Of a DNA stretch of 64,000 nt, positions 43,568 through 51,797 are shown in pieces (position 1 is the stretch's first letter; every line of letters starts with the position of its first letter). The stretch comes from Pseudogemmobacter bohemicus. Its GTDB lineage: Bacteria; Pseudomonadota; Alphaproteobacteria; Rhodobacterales; Rhodobacteraceae. A program made the position numbers and the translations under genes. Where the stretch lies: assembly GCF_003290025.1 (NCBI RefSeq), contig NZ_QNHG01000001.1:825434-889433 (forward strand). Reading direction: 5' to 3'. The notes under the pieces were generated by a model. The model was not told where the DNA came from, did no database searches, and saw only the letters and a list, made by a program, of their open reading frames with translations.

Positions 43568-44701
43568 TCAGTCCAGCCAGTCGAGCCCACCCCCGCCGAT
43601 GCTGATATCGCCATCCTTCATCAGATAGAGCACCGCCGCCGCCAGCAAAGCCGCAGCCAGCGCCGCGAGTGCGATTTTCCAGACCGACCAGGGGCGCTCG
43701 CCCTGGACCTCTCCGGTCTGGCCATTGACGAGGAACTGATAGCTTTTACCGTTGTATTTATAGGCTGCCATCCAGATCGGCAGCAGGATATGTTTGAACG
43801 TCTCGTCGCGGTAATCGGTGTCGATGCCAGAGACCCGCTGCTCGTCGCCGCCGATATCGCGGCGCACATCGCTTTCAATCACCCGGGCCATTTTCTGTTT
43901 CGACTGCAGGCTCGCCGGTTCCAGCGGGATCGTATACCCCTCGGCGGTAAAGCCGGCGAGGTAGTCCGGCGCATAGGGCACCAGCGCGGTCAGATCCCAG
44001 GGCTCCAGCGCATTGGCATAGCGCGCCGGCAGGCTCAGCGAGCCCAGCACACCAACATCGTCGAAATCCCGCGCGACGCGACCTGAAACCGAGGTCCAGC
44101 GGATCTTGCGCTCCTGCCTTGTCTCGCGCTTGCCGTTCACGGTGACGGTGCGGGTGACGTAATAGGCATCGCCCCGGCTGCCCTGGTAATCCGAGCGGGT
44201 CGCGGCGTCAAAGGTCCACCAGGGCACATAGACGCCATTCATCGCCCGCCCGCGCCGGGTGAATTCCAGCAGGCGGTTCGGCGCGAACCACAGCGAGCCC
44301 AGCCATTTCACCAGCTCTTCGCGCGCCTCGCGTTCGGACAGCACGAAGGCGATCAGCGCCTGGGGCTTGATCTGCCGCGTCTCGCCGGTAGAGGCCACCA
44401 CCGGCGTCGCGCAGAAGGGGCATTCGGTGGCATGGGTGGCGCCTACGAATTCGATCAGCGCGCCGCAGGAGGTGCAGCGGGTGGTCCTGACCACCTCCAT
44501 CGCCGAGGCTGAAAGGTCATCGGCCAGACCCTTTGCCAGGTCATGCTCGATCAGAGCGCTGTCCTGATCGGCCAGGGCGATATCGGGCAGGCGCTGGACA
44601 TTGCCGCAATGGTCACAGATCAGCTCGCGCTGGCCCGGGGCGAAACGCAACTGCGCCCCGCACTGGCCGCAGGGCCAGCGATATTCTCTGGCGTCGGACA
44701 T
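43568..44701 (-). CDS. TFIIB-type zinc-ribbon membrane protein (YdjG-like)
   Basis: A 377-aa protein with two CxxC pairs near the N-terminus (C11/C14 with C29/C32) and a second zinc ribbon (C76/C79 with C94/C97). A large middle domain (FVPWWTFDA-like VYVPWWTFDAATRSDY, then repeats of beta strands) leads to a C-terminal membrane segment (residues ~340-360, WKIALAALAAALLAAAVLYLM). The order matches zinc-ribbon proteins encoded beside SPFH proteins, such as Bacillus YdjG in the pspA operon. It starts three bases after the SPFH gene, so the two are cotranscribed. Likely role: envelope-associated partner of the SPFH scaffold (inference). Confidence 0.8.
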   Translation of the reverse strand: MSDAREYRWPCGQCGAQLRFAPGQRELICDHCGNVQRLPDIALADQDSALIEHDLAKGLADDLSASAMEVVRTTRCTSCGALIEFVGATHATECPFCATPVVASTGETRQIKPQALIAFVLSEREAREELVKWLGSLWFAPNRLLEFTRRGRAMNGVYVPWWTFDAATRSDYQGSRGDAYYVTRTVTVNGKRETRQERKIRWTSVSGRVARDFDDVGVLGSLSLPARYANALEPWDLTALVPYAPDYLAGFTAEGYTIPLEPASLQSKQKMARVIESDVRRDIGGDEQRVSGIDTDYRDETFKHILLPIWMAAYKYNGKSYQFLVNGQTGEVQGERPWSVWKIALAALAAALLAAAVLYLMKDGDISIGGGGLDWLD

Positions 44702-44704
44702 GGC

Positions 44705-45814
44705 TCAGCCTGCGGGCGGCGGCGGTGGGGGCATTTGCGAGAAGAGCCGGTCGAGCTCGGTCTCGGAGGCGGCTTTCCAGCCCTCCATTCCCTGGGCCCA
44801 GACCATGGTGCCGCGCGCCAGCTGACCCGAGGAAACCAGACCGGCAAGTTGCGCCTCGGAGAAGGGGCCTTTGGTGGCGCCGTTCTCGGCCAGATGCCAT
44901 TCCTTGCCGACCGGCGGCGGCGGTGGCGGTGTATGCTGCGCGGCCGGCGGCTGCGCACCCCAGGGACCCATATTTGTCCCCATCGTCTGTGCCATGCCCA
45001 TGCCCAGCCCCATGCCGGCACCCGTGGCCATGGCAGAGCCCGCGCCCGAGGCCGGGTTGCCCATCGCCTCGGCGGTGTTGAACTGCATGTATTTGTTCAG
45101 GTCACCCACCACACCCATCGAGGTGCGCTTATCCAGCGCTTTCTCAACTTCTTCGGGCAGGCTGATGTTTTCGATATAGAATTCCGGAATCGATATCCCG
45201 TATTCCGCGACTTTCGGCCCGATGGCGCCGGCGATCAGCTTGCCGAGATCTTCGGTATTCGCCGCCATATCCAGCACCGGGATCCCCGAACCCGCCAGCA
45301 CCTGGGCAGCTGCCTGGACGATGATGTTGCGGATCTGGGTCGAAATCTCGTCTGCGGTGAATTCCCCATCGGTTCCAACGATTTCCGTCATAAACTTGCC
45401 AGGATCCGAGACCCGCATCGAATAGGTGCCAAAAGCCCGCAGCCGCACCGGCCCGAATTCCGGGTCGCGCGCCATGATCGGGTTCTTGGTGCCCCATTTC
45501 TGATCGTTGAACCGGGTGGTTGAGACGAAATAGACCTCGGATTTGAATGGCGACTGGAAGCCGTGATCCCAGTGCTGCAAGGTCGTCAGGATCGGCATAT
45601 TGTTGGTCTCAAGCTGGTAGAGACCGGGGCTGAACACATCCGCCAGCTGACCCTCATGGATGAAGACCGCCGCCTGACCCTCGCGCACAGTGAGTTTCGC
45701 GCCGTATTTGATCGCCTGGCCGCGACGCTCAAAGCGCCAGACCATGGTGTCGCGGGTGTCATCGAGCCAGGAGATGACGTCGATGAACTCGCCCCTGAGG
45801 AAATCGAAGACCAT
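44705..45814 (-). CDS. SPFH-domain protein with C-terminal GYF_2 domain (YdjI-like)
   Basis: A 369-aa protein. Residues ~30-250 form an SPFH (flotillin/prohibitin-like) domain of the 'virion core protein' type: KLTVREGQAAVFIHEGQLADVFSPGLY, SEVYFVSTTRF, VRLRAFGTYSMRV and IPEFYIENISLPEEVEKALDKR. A Gly/Met-rich linker follows (GAGSAMATGAGMG), then a proline run and a GYF_2/DUF4339-type domain (residues ~315-360, EWHLAENGATKGPFSEAQL). No N-terminal membrane helix is seen. Bacillus YdjI, of the same type, helps recruit PspA to stressed membranes. ATG at 45814. Confidence 0.85.
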   Translation of the reverse strand: MVFDFLRGEFIDVISWLDDTRDTMVWRFERRGQAIKYGAKLTVREGQAAVFIHEGQLADVFSPGLYQLETNNMPILTTLQHWDHGFQSPFKSEVYFVSTTRFNDQKWGTKNPIMARDPEFGPVRLRAFGTYSMRVSDPGKFMTEIVGTDGEFTADEISTQIRNIIVQAAAQVLAGSGIPVLDMAANTEDLGKLIAGAIGPKVAEYGISIPEFYIENISLPEEVEKALDKRTSMGVVGDLNKYMQFNTAEAMGNPASGAGSAMATGAGMGLGMGMAQTMGTNMGPWGAQPPAAQHTPPPPPPVGKEWHLAENGATKGPFSEAQLAGLVSSGQLARGTMVWAQGMEGWKAASETELDRLFSQMPPPPPPAG

Positions 45815-45965
45815 GGGTTCAGCCTTTCTGTCCATTTTGCGCAGGCCCCTGGGGCGCGCGGCGTCTGTCGGGGTCAAAATAGCGTGCATACGCCGGGATT
45901 GAAGTGAAAATTTCGCGTCAGCGGGTCTGGTGCCGAATTGTTCATCTGGCAGCCGCCGGATGGCA

Positions 45966-46655
45966 TCAGGTCGAGCCGCAGGCATTGGGTAAAAGCCAGT
46001 CTCCGGCATCGTTTTTCCCCATGAAATCGGCGTAAAGGGCGACGACCTCACCGCTTGCGGATTTCAGCCGCGCCACCGGATAGCCGCCGTCTCCCCAGCC
46101 GGTCGAGGTCATGGGAATCAGCGTTTTGTCGGGCAAAGGCAGGATATGGCCCACCACCCAGGTCTCGCCGATCAGATCCTCGAACCAGCCGGAATAAAGA
46201 TCCTCGGGGTCGATCATCTCATAGGAACGGTTCAGGGCCTCGCGCATCACCGGGTCGAGAAAGCTGGCAAGGCCGGTATCGACCGGAATCGTCGCGACAT
46301 CATCGCCACAGACCGGGGCCGCATCCGAGAAGATCAGCATCGCCTGGGAAACGCGACCCTGACCGTCATCCAGCGCGAGGATAAAACGGGCCTCGCCGGT
46401 GGGCGTCCCGATTTCCGGCAGGTCCCAGTCATCGGACCAGGTCAGCGGATCGGCAGCGACGATACCGCCAGGCGCGATGGTGATGCGGCCGGCATCGCGA
46501 AATTCCAGCGGAAAATCGGATTGCCCGCGCAGCCAGGCAAGACTGCCGATGGCGCTGACCACCGGGTCGGGCATGGCCTCGCCCGGGGGCTTTTGCGCCT
46601 CGGCACCGGCAGGGAGGGCCAGCAGGAGCGTCAGACAGGCGGCAATGCGGATCAC
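45966..46655 (-). CDS. Secreted DUF4241-like protein
   Basis: A 229-aa exported protein: signal peptide MIRIAACLTLLLALPAGAEA (GTG start), then a beta-rich mature domain ending in TSTGWGDGGYPVARLKSASGEVVALYADF, which matches the end of DUF4241 proteins. Two cysteines (APVCGDD, PNACGST) may form a disulfide. The GTG overlaps the stop of the DUF2927 gene (GTGA), so it belongs to the same unit. Function unknown. Confidence 0.72.
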   Translation of the reverse strand: MIRIAACLTLLLALPAGAEAQKPPGEAMPDPVVSAIGSLAWLRGQSDFPLEFRDAGRITIAPGGIVAADPLTWSDDWDLPEIGTPTGEARFILALDDGQGRVSQAMLIFSDAAPVCGDDVATIPVDTGLASFLDPVMREALNRSYEMIDPEDLYSGWFEDLIGETWVVGHILPLPDKTLIPMTSTGWGDGGYPVARLKSASGEVVALYADFMGKNDAGDWLLPNACGST

Positions 46656-47611
46656 ACACCGCCCCCCATCAGGCGCTGCGCAATACGGCGCACCACCGGC
46701 GCGGCGTCTTCCTCGGTCATGCCGGGCCACATTTCCGGATCATAGAGGATCTTCAGCATCAGCTCATCCTGCCTGGTCAGCAGTGCGAATTCCTCGTCAT
46801 CGTTGAAGATCGAGGGCCGCGCGCGCGGGCTGTCATTGGCAAGGCCCAACCCCTGGGCGATTTCCTCATGGTAGCAGGATTGCCGCAACAGATCTGGGTG
46901 TTCGGCCCGCACCACGGCGACCGCGCGGCGGTAATTGCCGCTGTCCCCGTCCGACAGCGCATAGACAAGGCAATAGGTGGTGGGCGACATGCCGGTGACA
47001 TCGGCCACATCCTGCGGGCTCAGCCCCGGCAATTCGCGCCGCAGCGCCGGGCCCAGCTGTTCGCGCTCATCCTCTGACACCACATGCAGGGTGAAATTGC
47101 CGCCCTGATCGACCAGGGTGATCGGATGGCCGGTCAGCGTCGCCAGCCGCTTGAGGTAAGAGGCGATCCGCGCCCGGTCGGTGGCGCGTCGATCAGCGGG
47201 AACCGAGGCGCCGAACTGGATCTGAAAGCGGATAGGAACATCCCAGCGGCGCAGAACAGAGGCGGATTCTCCACGCGCGAAAGCGCCGTCCATGCGGTTG
47301 TATTCATCGTAAAGCGCGATGCGGATGAAATTTTCCGCGAGGATCCTCGCGTCGAAAGGCGTGTCCTGGCCGCCGCCATCGGTGCGCAGCAAGCCCTGGG
47401 CCAGCAGCGAGTTCTGCACCTGGGTGTAATAGGCGCGGGCGGCCGTGCTTTTCGGCGTCTCGGGCGTCACCGCGACCGGAAGCGCCGGCCGGGGCGGCGG
47501 CGCCGCGATCCGCTGCGGCTCCGGCCCGCCGGTGGCGACACAGGCGGAAAGGCCCGCCACCAGCAGGGTGGCAGGCCAAGGTCTCAGACCAGTGGTCCGG
47601 GCTGGGTTCAT
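46652..47611 (-). CDS. DUF2927 lipoprotein
   Basis: A 319-aa lipoprotein: signal with lipobox LSAC near residue 24, a Pro-rich linker, then the DUF2927 domain. The conserved core SCYHEEIAQGLGLANDSP followed by SIFNDDEEFALLTRQDELMLKILYDP is visible; its HE..QGLG..ND arrangement resembles metallopeptidase sites, though no activity has been tied to it here. It overlaps telA by ATGA and the DUF4241-like gene by GTGA, so it lies between two cotranscribed neighbours at the envelope. Confidence 0.82.
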   Translation of the reverse strand: MNPARTTGLRPWPATLLVAGLSACVATGGPEPQRIAAPPPRPALPVAVTPETPKSTAARAYYTQVQNSLLAQGLLRTDGGGQDTPFDARILAENFIRIALYDEYNRMDGAFARGESASVLRRWDVPIRFQIQFGASVPADRRATDRARIASYLKRLATLTGHPITLVDQGGNFTLHVVSEDEREQLGPALRRELPGLSPQDVADVTGMSPTTYCLVYALSDGDSGNYRRAVAVVRAEHPDLLRQSCYHEEIAQGLGLANDSPRARPSIFNDDEEFALLTRQDELMLKILYDPEMWPGMTEEDAAPVVRRIAQRLMGGGV

Positions 47612-48792
47612 GATTGCGGCTGAGCCGGGGCAGGGGTGATGCTGCGGGCACGGGCCGAGGCCAGCGTGTCGCGCAGCTCGGTTTCCATCTTTTGCAGCTC
47701 GATCTCGGCCGCCGCGCGGCGTGCCTTGCCTTCATCGGCGATCTGAAGGCTTTCATTGATGGTGGCGATCAGCGTCTCATTGGCGTATTTCACCGTTTCA
47801 ATGTCGAAGACGCCGCGCTCCATTTCCTCGCGCACGGTGCGGTTGGCCTGCTGAAGGTTCTCGGCATTCGATTTCAAAAGCTCATTGGTCAGGTCATTGG
47901 CATCGCGGATCGACTCGGCGGCCTCTTTTGAGCGCTGGATGGTCACCGCCTGGGCCAGCTGCGTCTCCCACAGCGGCACCGTATTCACCAGCGTCGAGTT
48001 TATCTTGGTGACGAGGCTCTTGTCGTTTTCCTGCACCAGCCGGATCGAGGGCAGCGACTGCATCGTGACCTGGCGCGTCAGTTTCAGGTCATGCACCCTA
48101 CGTTCCAGATCGTCGCGGGCGGCACGCAGATCGCGCAGTTCCTGCGCTTTCAGCACTTTGTCATCCTCGGCCGCAGCCGCGACCTCGGCCTCTTTCGCCG
48201 GAATGGTCGTCGCATCGGTCTCTTTCAGCTTTGCCTCGCCGGCCGCGATGTAAAGCCCGAGTTCATCGTAGAAATTCAGCGTCTTGGCATAGAGGAGATC
48301 GAGCGACTTGATGTCTTTCAGCAGCTTGGTCTCATGGCCCAGCAGCTCGTCGGTGACCTTGTCGATCTGGCCCTGGACACCCTCATATTTCGCGACGAAT
48401 TCCGCGAAGGGCGCCGCCTTGCCCAAAAGCCGCTCCCACCACGAGCTTTCGCGGCGCAGGTCCAGCTCATCGGTCGAAAAGCCCCGAATGGTGGTGACGA
48501 TCTTCCTGAGACTGTCGCCCGCCGGGCCGACATCCTTGTTCTTCACATCCTGCAGCATCTCCTGGCTGATGACCTGCAATTCCGTCTGGGCGGAAGAGCC
48601 GAAAGAGATGATGGATTGCGTATTGGTCAGATCCAGCTCGCTCATGCGCTTTTCGATCGCGGCGGCCTTGTCCGGCGAGGCAGCCTCAAGCGGCACGATT
48701 TCACCGGCCGGTTCCGGCAGGATCACGGCAGTGACCTTCTCGACTTCGGCGAGGGTCGCTTCGGCAGCGGCGCGGGTGGTGTTCTCGGTCAT
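47608..48792 (-). CDS. TelA-family toxic-anion-resistance-like protein
   Basis: A 394-aa all-helical protein of the TelA (KlaA/YaaN) family. Family blocks include ELDLTNTQSIISFGSSAQTELQ near residue 50, DSLRKIVTTIRGFSTDEL, SSWWERLLGKAAPF and the C-terminal coiled region TKINSTLVNTVPLWETQLAQAVTIQRSKEAAESI. Named for tellurite resistance on plasmid RK2, chromosomal copies more often go with envelope or nucleotide-analogue stress. It starts nine bases after xpaC and overlaps the DUF2927 gene, so the unit is tightly coupled. Confidence 0.9.
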   Translation of the reverse strand: MTENTTRAAAEATLAEVEKVTAVILPEPAGEIVPLEAASPDKAAAIEKRMSELDLTNTQSIISFGSSAQTELQVISQEMLQDVKNKDVGPAGDSLRKIVTTIRGFSTDELDLRRESSWWERLLGKAAPFAEFVAKYEGVQGQIDKVTDELLGHETKLLKDIKSLDLLYAKTLNFYDELGLYIAAGEAKLKETDATTIPAKEAEVAAAAEDDKVLKAQELRDLRAARDDLERRVHDLKLTRQVTMQSLPSIRLVQENDKSLVTKINSTLVNTVPLWETQLAQAVTIQRSKEAAESIRDANDLTNELLKSNAENLQQANRTVREEMERGVFDIETVKYANETLIATINESLQIADEGKARRAAAEIELQKMETELRDTLASARARSITPAPAQPQS

Positions 48793-48801
48793 GGTTAAAT
48801 C

Positions 48802-49734
48802 TCACACTTGGGGAGGATTGGAGCCGGGGGGAGTGCCGGAGGATATCCCGGAGGGCGTCTCGAATTTCAGCCGGTCGCGCAGCACGGAAATCTCGACATC
48901 GAGATTGTCGCGGTCATTGCCGAGCAGATTTTCCGAACGGGTGGCAAAGGTGGTTTCCAGATCTGTCAGCAGCGCCTCATAATCTTCGCGCGCTTTCGGA
49001 TCGGGGCGTATTGCCCAGAGATCGGCGAATTTCACCGTCGCGTCGCGGGCACCCTCCAGGTAGACGGTCAGATAGCGGCGCGCAGCGGTCAGATCGCCGG
49101 GATCTTCCTCGACCCTTTGCATCAGGCCGCGGGTCTGGGCGATGAAGCGGTCGACCCGGCCCTCAAGCTGGCGATCTTTCGCGCGCAGGATGGCGTCTTT
49201 CATCTGCGACAGCGTCTTTTCCGCCCCGGCGACGGCACGGGCGACGCGGTCGGTCTGGAAGCGGTCGATGCCCTCCATTCCCTTATCGCTCCAGGGGTCC
49301 AGCCCGAAGGCGCCGATATGGAGACCGGCGCCGGCCAGCCCGAAGAGGATCGGGTAAAGCGAGATCCCGTGTCCGATCAGCCCGCCGGTAAACAGCGCGG
49401 CTCCGGTTGCGATGGCGCCAAACAACAGGCGTGGGATCGCCGGGCGGCGTGCGACGCGGCGGGCGTCAAAGGCGGCGCGGGCGCGCATCCCTTCGCGGCT
49501 GAGCCAGGCGGAAAGGATCAGGCAGCCGCCGGCGATCAGGCTCAGCAGCATCGCGCCCGGCTCTTCGCCAAAGGCCGGGAAAAGGAAGATGAAGGCCGCG
49601 AGGAACAAAAGCGTCGCCCGCCAGCCGCCTTTGGGTTTTTCCGCCCCAGGTGCTGCGCGCGGGATCGGCGGCTGAGTACCCGCCTGGCGCGATCCGTCGG
49701 GGCTGTATTTTCCGCCAAAGCGCTGAGCGGCCAT
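48802..49734 (-). CDS. XpaC-like (5-bromo-4-chloroindolyl phosphate hydrolysis family) membrane protein
   Basis: A 310-aa protein. A basic N-terminus (residues 1-38) is followed by two hydrophobic pairs (residues ~40-75, LLFLAAFIFLFPAF.., and ~100-140), then a cytosolic helical domain of the XpaC family (FQTDRVARAVAGAEKTLSQMKDAI; RRYLTVYLEGARDATVKFADL; LLTDLETTFATRSENLL). In Bacillus, xpaC lies immediately beside the telA homolog yaaN, the same pairing as here. ATG at 49734 with GGGAGGAA upstream; it shares one base with the stop of the micro-ORF before it (TGATG). Confidence 0.82.
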   Translation of the reverse strand: MAAQRFGGKYSPDGSRQAGTQPPIPRAAPGAEKPKGGWRATLLFLAAFIFLFPAFGEEPGAMLLSLIAGGCLILSAWLSREGMRARAAFDARRVARRPAIPRLLFGAIATGAALFTGGLIGHGISLYPILFGLAGAGLHIGAFGLDPWSDKGMEGIDRFQTDRVARAVAGAEKTLSQMKDAILRAKDRQLEGRVDRFIAQTRGLMQRVEEDPGDLTAARRYLTVYLEGARDATVKFADLWAIRPDPKAREDYEALLTDLETTFATRSENLLGNDRDNLDVEISVLRDRLKFETPSGISSGTPPGSNPPQV

Positions 49735-49817
49735 CACATTCCTCCCGAACCGGCGACATAGAAGACAAGGGCGATCAGAAGCGCCAGCGAGAGGGTGCGC
49801 AGGCCGGATTCGGACAT
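49734..49817 (-). CDS. 27-aa single-span membrane micro-protein
   Basis: Too short for normal gene finding. ATG at 49817, 27 codons, TGA sharing an A with the xpaC ATG (TGATG). The product is MSESGLRTLSLALLIALVFYV followed by AGSGGM: one clear transmembrane helix with an Arg just before it. The GGGAGGAA that serves xpaC is inside its last codons, so the two would be coupled. Its own ribosome binding site is weak (GGAATCC). No family is known to me. Confidence 0.5.
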   Translation of the reverse strand: MSESGLRTLSLALLIALVFYVAGSGGM

Positions 49818-49959
49818 TCTGGATTCCGGAAATAACGGTCGGTTGGCGTGATCCTAGCGAATGGAATCCCGGCTTGCCAGCCTGAGCGGCGGGGAATGCG
49901 CGGGAATCTTCTGCCCGCATTCCCGCTTGCGCCCGGCCGGCGGCAGGGGAGGCGCCCGA

Positions 49960-51228
49960 TCAGCCCTTGCCCCCCGGACCGCCACGCCCCGGACCGCCGC
50001 GCCCCGAGGGGCTGCCGGGTTTGCGCGGCGCGGTCGCGGGGGGCGCGTTGCGGGTGCTTTGAGGCTTTGCCGGGCGGGGTTTTGCCGCCCGCGCTTTGGG
50101 GGCGGGGGCGGCGTTGCGGGCCTCCGCCGCCTGGATCGGGTTGCGTCCGGGCCGTCGGGCCGGCGCGGCAGCATCGCCGTCACGGGGCGGTGCGGTGCGG
50201 CGGGTGGTCGTCATGGCGCCGGCTTTGCCGGCAGCGGCGCGGTTGCCCGGAGCGGGTCTTGCCTCGCGCGTTGCGGGGGCGCCGTCCTGGGCGGCGTGCC
50301 TTGTGCCGGTTGCGGCTGATGCCGGCCTTGCGGCGCCCGAGCGCGGGGCGGGGCCGGTCTTGCCGGCGGGGGCAGGGCCGGTCTTGCCGGCAGCGGCCGG
50401 CCGGGCGGGTTTATCAGGCGCGGCGCGGCCGGCGCGCACCCGCGTCAGCGCCGGTTTTCTGGCGGCGCGGCCGGTATCATCGGCCTCGGCCTCGATCTCG
50501 CCCAGCTGTTCGCGCAGCACGCGGGCCTTGATTTCCTCGACCTGGCCCGGCTCCAGATCGCCCAGCCGGAAGGGGCCGTAAGAGACCCGGATCAGCCGGT
50601 TCACATAAAGGCCGATCGCCGACATGGCGCGGCGGATCTCGCGGTTCTTGCCCTCGCGCAGGCCGACGGTCAGCCAGGCATTGGCGCCCTGCTGGCGGTC
50701 GATGGTAACCTGCATCGGCTTGAACCGCTCACCCTCGACGGTGATTCCCTCGCGCAGGGGCTGCAGTTTCAGATCATCCGCCGCGCCATTGACGCGGACG
50801 CGGTATTTCCTGAGCCAGCCGGTCGAGGGCAGTTCCAGCCGCCGCTTCAGCCCGCCATCATTCGTCAGCAGCAAAAGCCCCTCGGAATTGAGGTCGAGCC
50901 GCCCGACCGACATCACCCGGGGCAGGTCTTCGGGCAGATGGTCAAAGACGGTGTCGCGGCCCTTTTCATCGGCGGCGCTGGTGACCAGGCCCTCGGGCTT
51001 GTAATAGAGCCAGAGCCGCGCCTGTTCCTCTTCGGGCAAGGCCTTGCCGGAAACGGTGATGCGTTCCTCGCCGGTCACGTTCAGCGCCGGGCTGGTGATG
51101 ACCTTGCCGTTGACGGTGACCTCGCCCGCCTCGATCAGCCGTTCAGCTTCGCGCCGCGAGGCGACGCCCCGGCGCGACAACAGTTTCGCGATGCGCTCTC
51201 CGGCGGGAGGACTTGTGTTTTCCGGCAT
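49960..51228 (-). CDS. rluB: RluB/RsuA-family 23S rRNA pseudouridine synthase with long basic tail
   Basis: A 422-aa protein. Residues ~8-60 form an S4 RNA-binding domain (ERIAKLLSRRGVASRREAERLI); residues ~70-235 the pseudouridine synthase domain, with the catalytic aspartate in VGRLDLNSEGLLLLTND and the family end GKNREIRRAMSAIG. From about residue 250 the chain is a low-complexity Ala/Pro/Arg/Gly tail of ~170 residues, ending in RGGPGRGGPGGKG, expected to be disordered and RNA-binding. RluB modifies U2605-type positions in 23S rRNA. The ATG at 51228 follows an AAAAGG; a start ten codons upstream is possible. Confidence 0.88.
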   Translation of the reverse strand: MPENTSPPAGERIAKLLSRRGVASRREAERLIEAGEVTVNGKVITSPALNVTGEERITVSGKALPEEEQARLWLYYKPEGLVTSAADEKGRDTVFDHLPEDLPRVMSVGRLDLNSEGLLLLTNDGGLKRRLELPSTGWLRKYRVRVNGAADDLKLQPLREGITVEGERFKPMQVTIDRQQGANAWLTVGLREGKNREIRRAMSAIGLYVNRLIRVSYGPFRLGDLEPGQVEEIKARVLREQLGEIEAEADDTGRAARKPALTRVRAGRAAPDKPARPAAAGKTGPAPAGKTGPAPRSGAARPASAATGTRHAAQDGAPATREARPAPGNRAAAGKAGAMTTTRRTAPPRDGDAAAPARRPGRNPIQAAEARNAAPAPKARAAKPRPAKPQSTRNAPPATAPRKPGSPSGRGGPGRGGPGGKG

Positions 51229-51273
51229 GGGAGGCGACCTTTTCGGGGGATTGGGCATGATGGCTGAGGACAG

Positions 51274-51324
51274 CCGGGGGGCTTGCCCCCCGGACCCCCG
51301 AGGATATTTCAGGACAGATGAAAG
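51274..51324 (+). repeat. Intergenic hairpin repeat, copy A5
   Basis: CCGGGGGG / CCCCCCGG stem with CTTG loop (51274-51293), then ACCCCCGAGGATATTTCAGGACAGATGAAA. It ends at the tadA ribosome binding site AAAGGA. Confidence 0.75.
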
Positions 51325-51335
51325 GACAATGCGGC

Positions 51336-51794
51336 GTGGCTTTCCGCTCTTATATGGATCTGGCGCTTGATGAGGCGCAGGCGGCGGCCGGGCGTGGCGA
51401 GGTGCCGGTCGGGGCGGTGCTGATCGCGCCGGATGGCGCGGTTGTGGCGCAGGCAGGCAACCGCACGCGTGCGCTGAACGATCCGACCGCCCATGCCGAG
51501 ATGCTGGTGATCCGGGCGGGCTGCGCGGCTTTGGGGCGCGAGCGGCTGGAAGGATTCGCGCTTTATGTCACGCTGGAGCCATGTCCGATGTGCGCGGCCG
51601 CGATTTCAGCGGCGCGGATCGCAAGGCTAGTCTATGGCGCCGCCGATCCGAAATCGGGGGGCGTTGCGGTCGGTGCGCGGGTCTTCAGCCATCCGCAATG
51701 CCATCATGTGCCCGAAGTGCTGGACGGGATTGCAGAGGCCGAGGCCGGGCGGCTTTTGCGTGATTTCTTCGCCGCCCGGCGCGAGGGGGGCTGA
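51336..51794 (+). CDS. tadA: tRNA adenosine(34) deaminase TadA
   Basis: Converts A34 to inosine in tRNA-Arg(ACG). The 152-aa zinc enzyme has the ligand/catalytic motif TAHAEM (His and Glu), and PCPMCAAAI with the two zinc cysteines; EVPVGAVLI is also typical. I prefer the GTG at 51336 (VAFRSYMDLAL), nine bases after AAAGGA and matching the family's usual start; an ATG at 51318 inside repeat A5 is the alternative. It is convergent with the CBS-domain gene. Confidence 0.93.
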   Translation: MAFRSYMDLALDEAQAAAGRGEVPVGAVLIAPDGAVVAQAGNRTRALNDPTAHAEMLVIRAGCAALGRERLEGFALYVTLEPCPMCAAAISAARIARLVYGAADPKSGGVAVGARVFSHPQCHHVPEVLDGIAEAEAGRLLRDFFAARREGG

Positions 51795-51797
51795 GGG

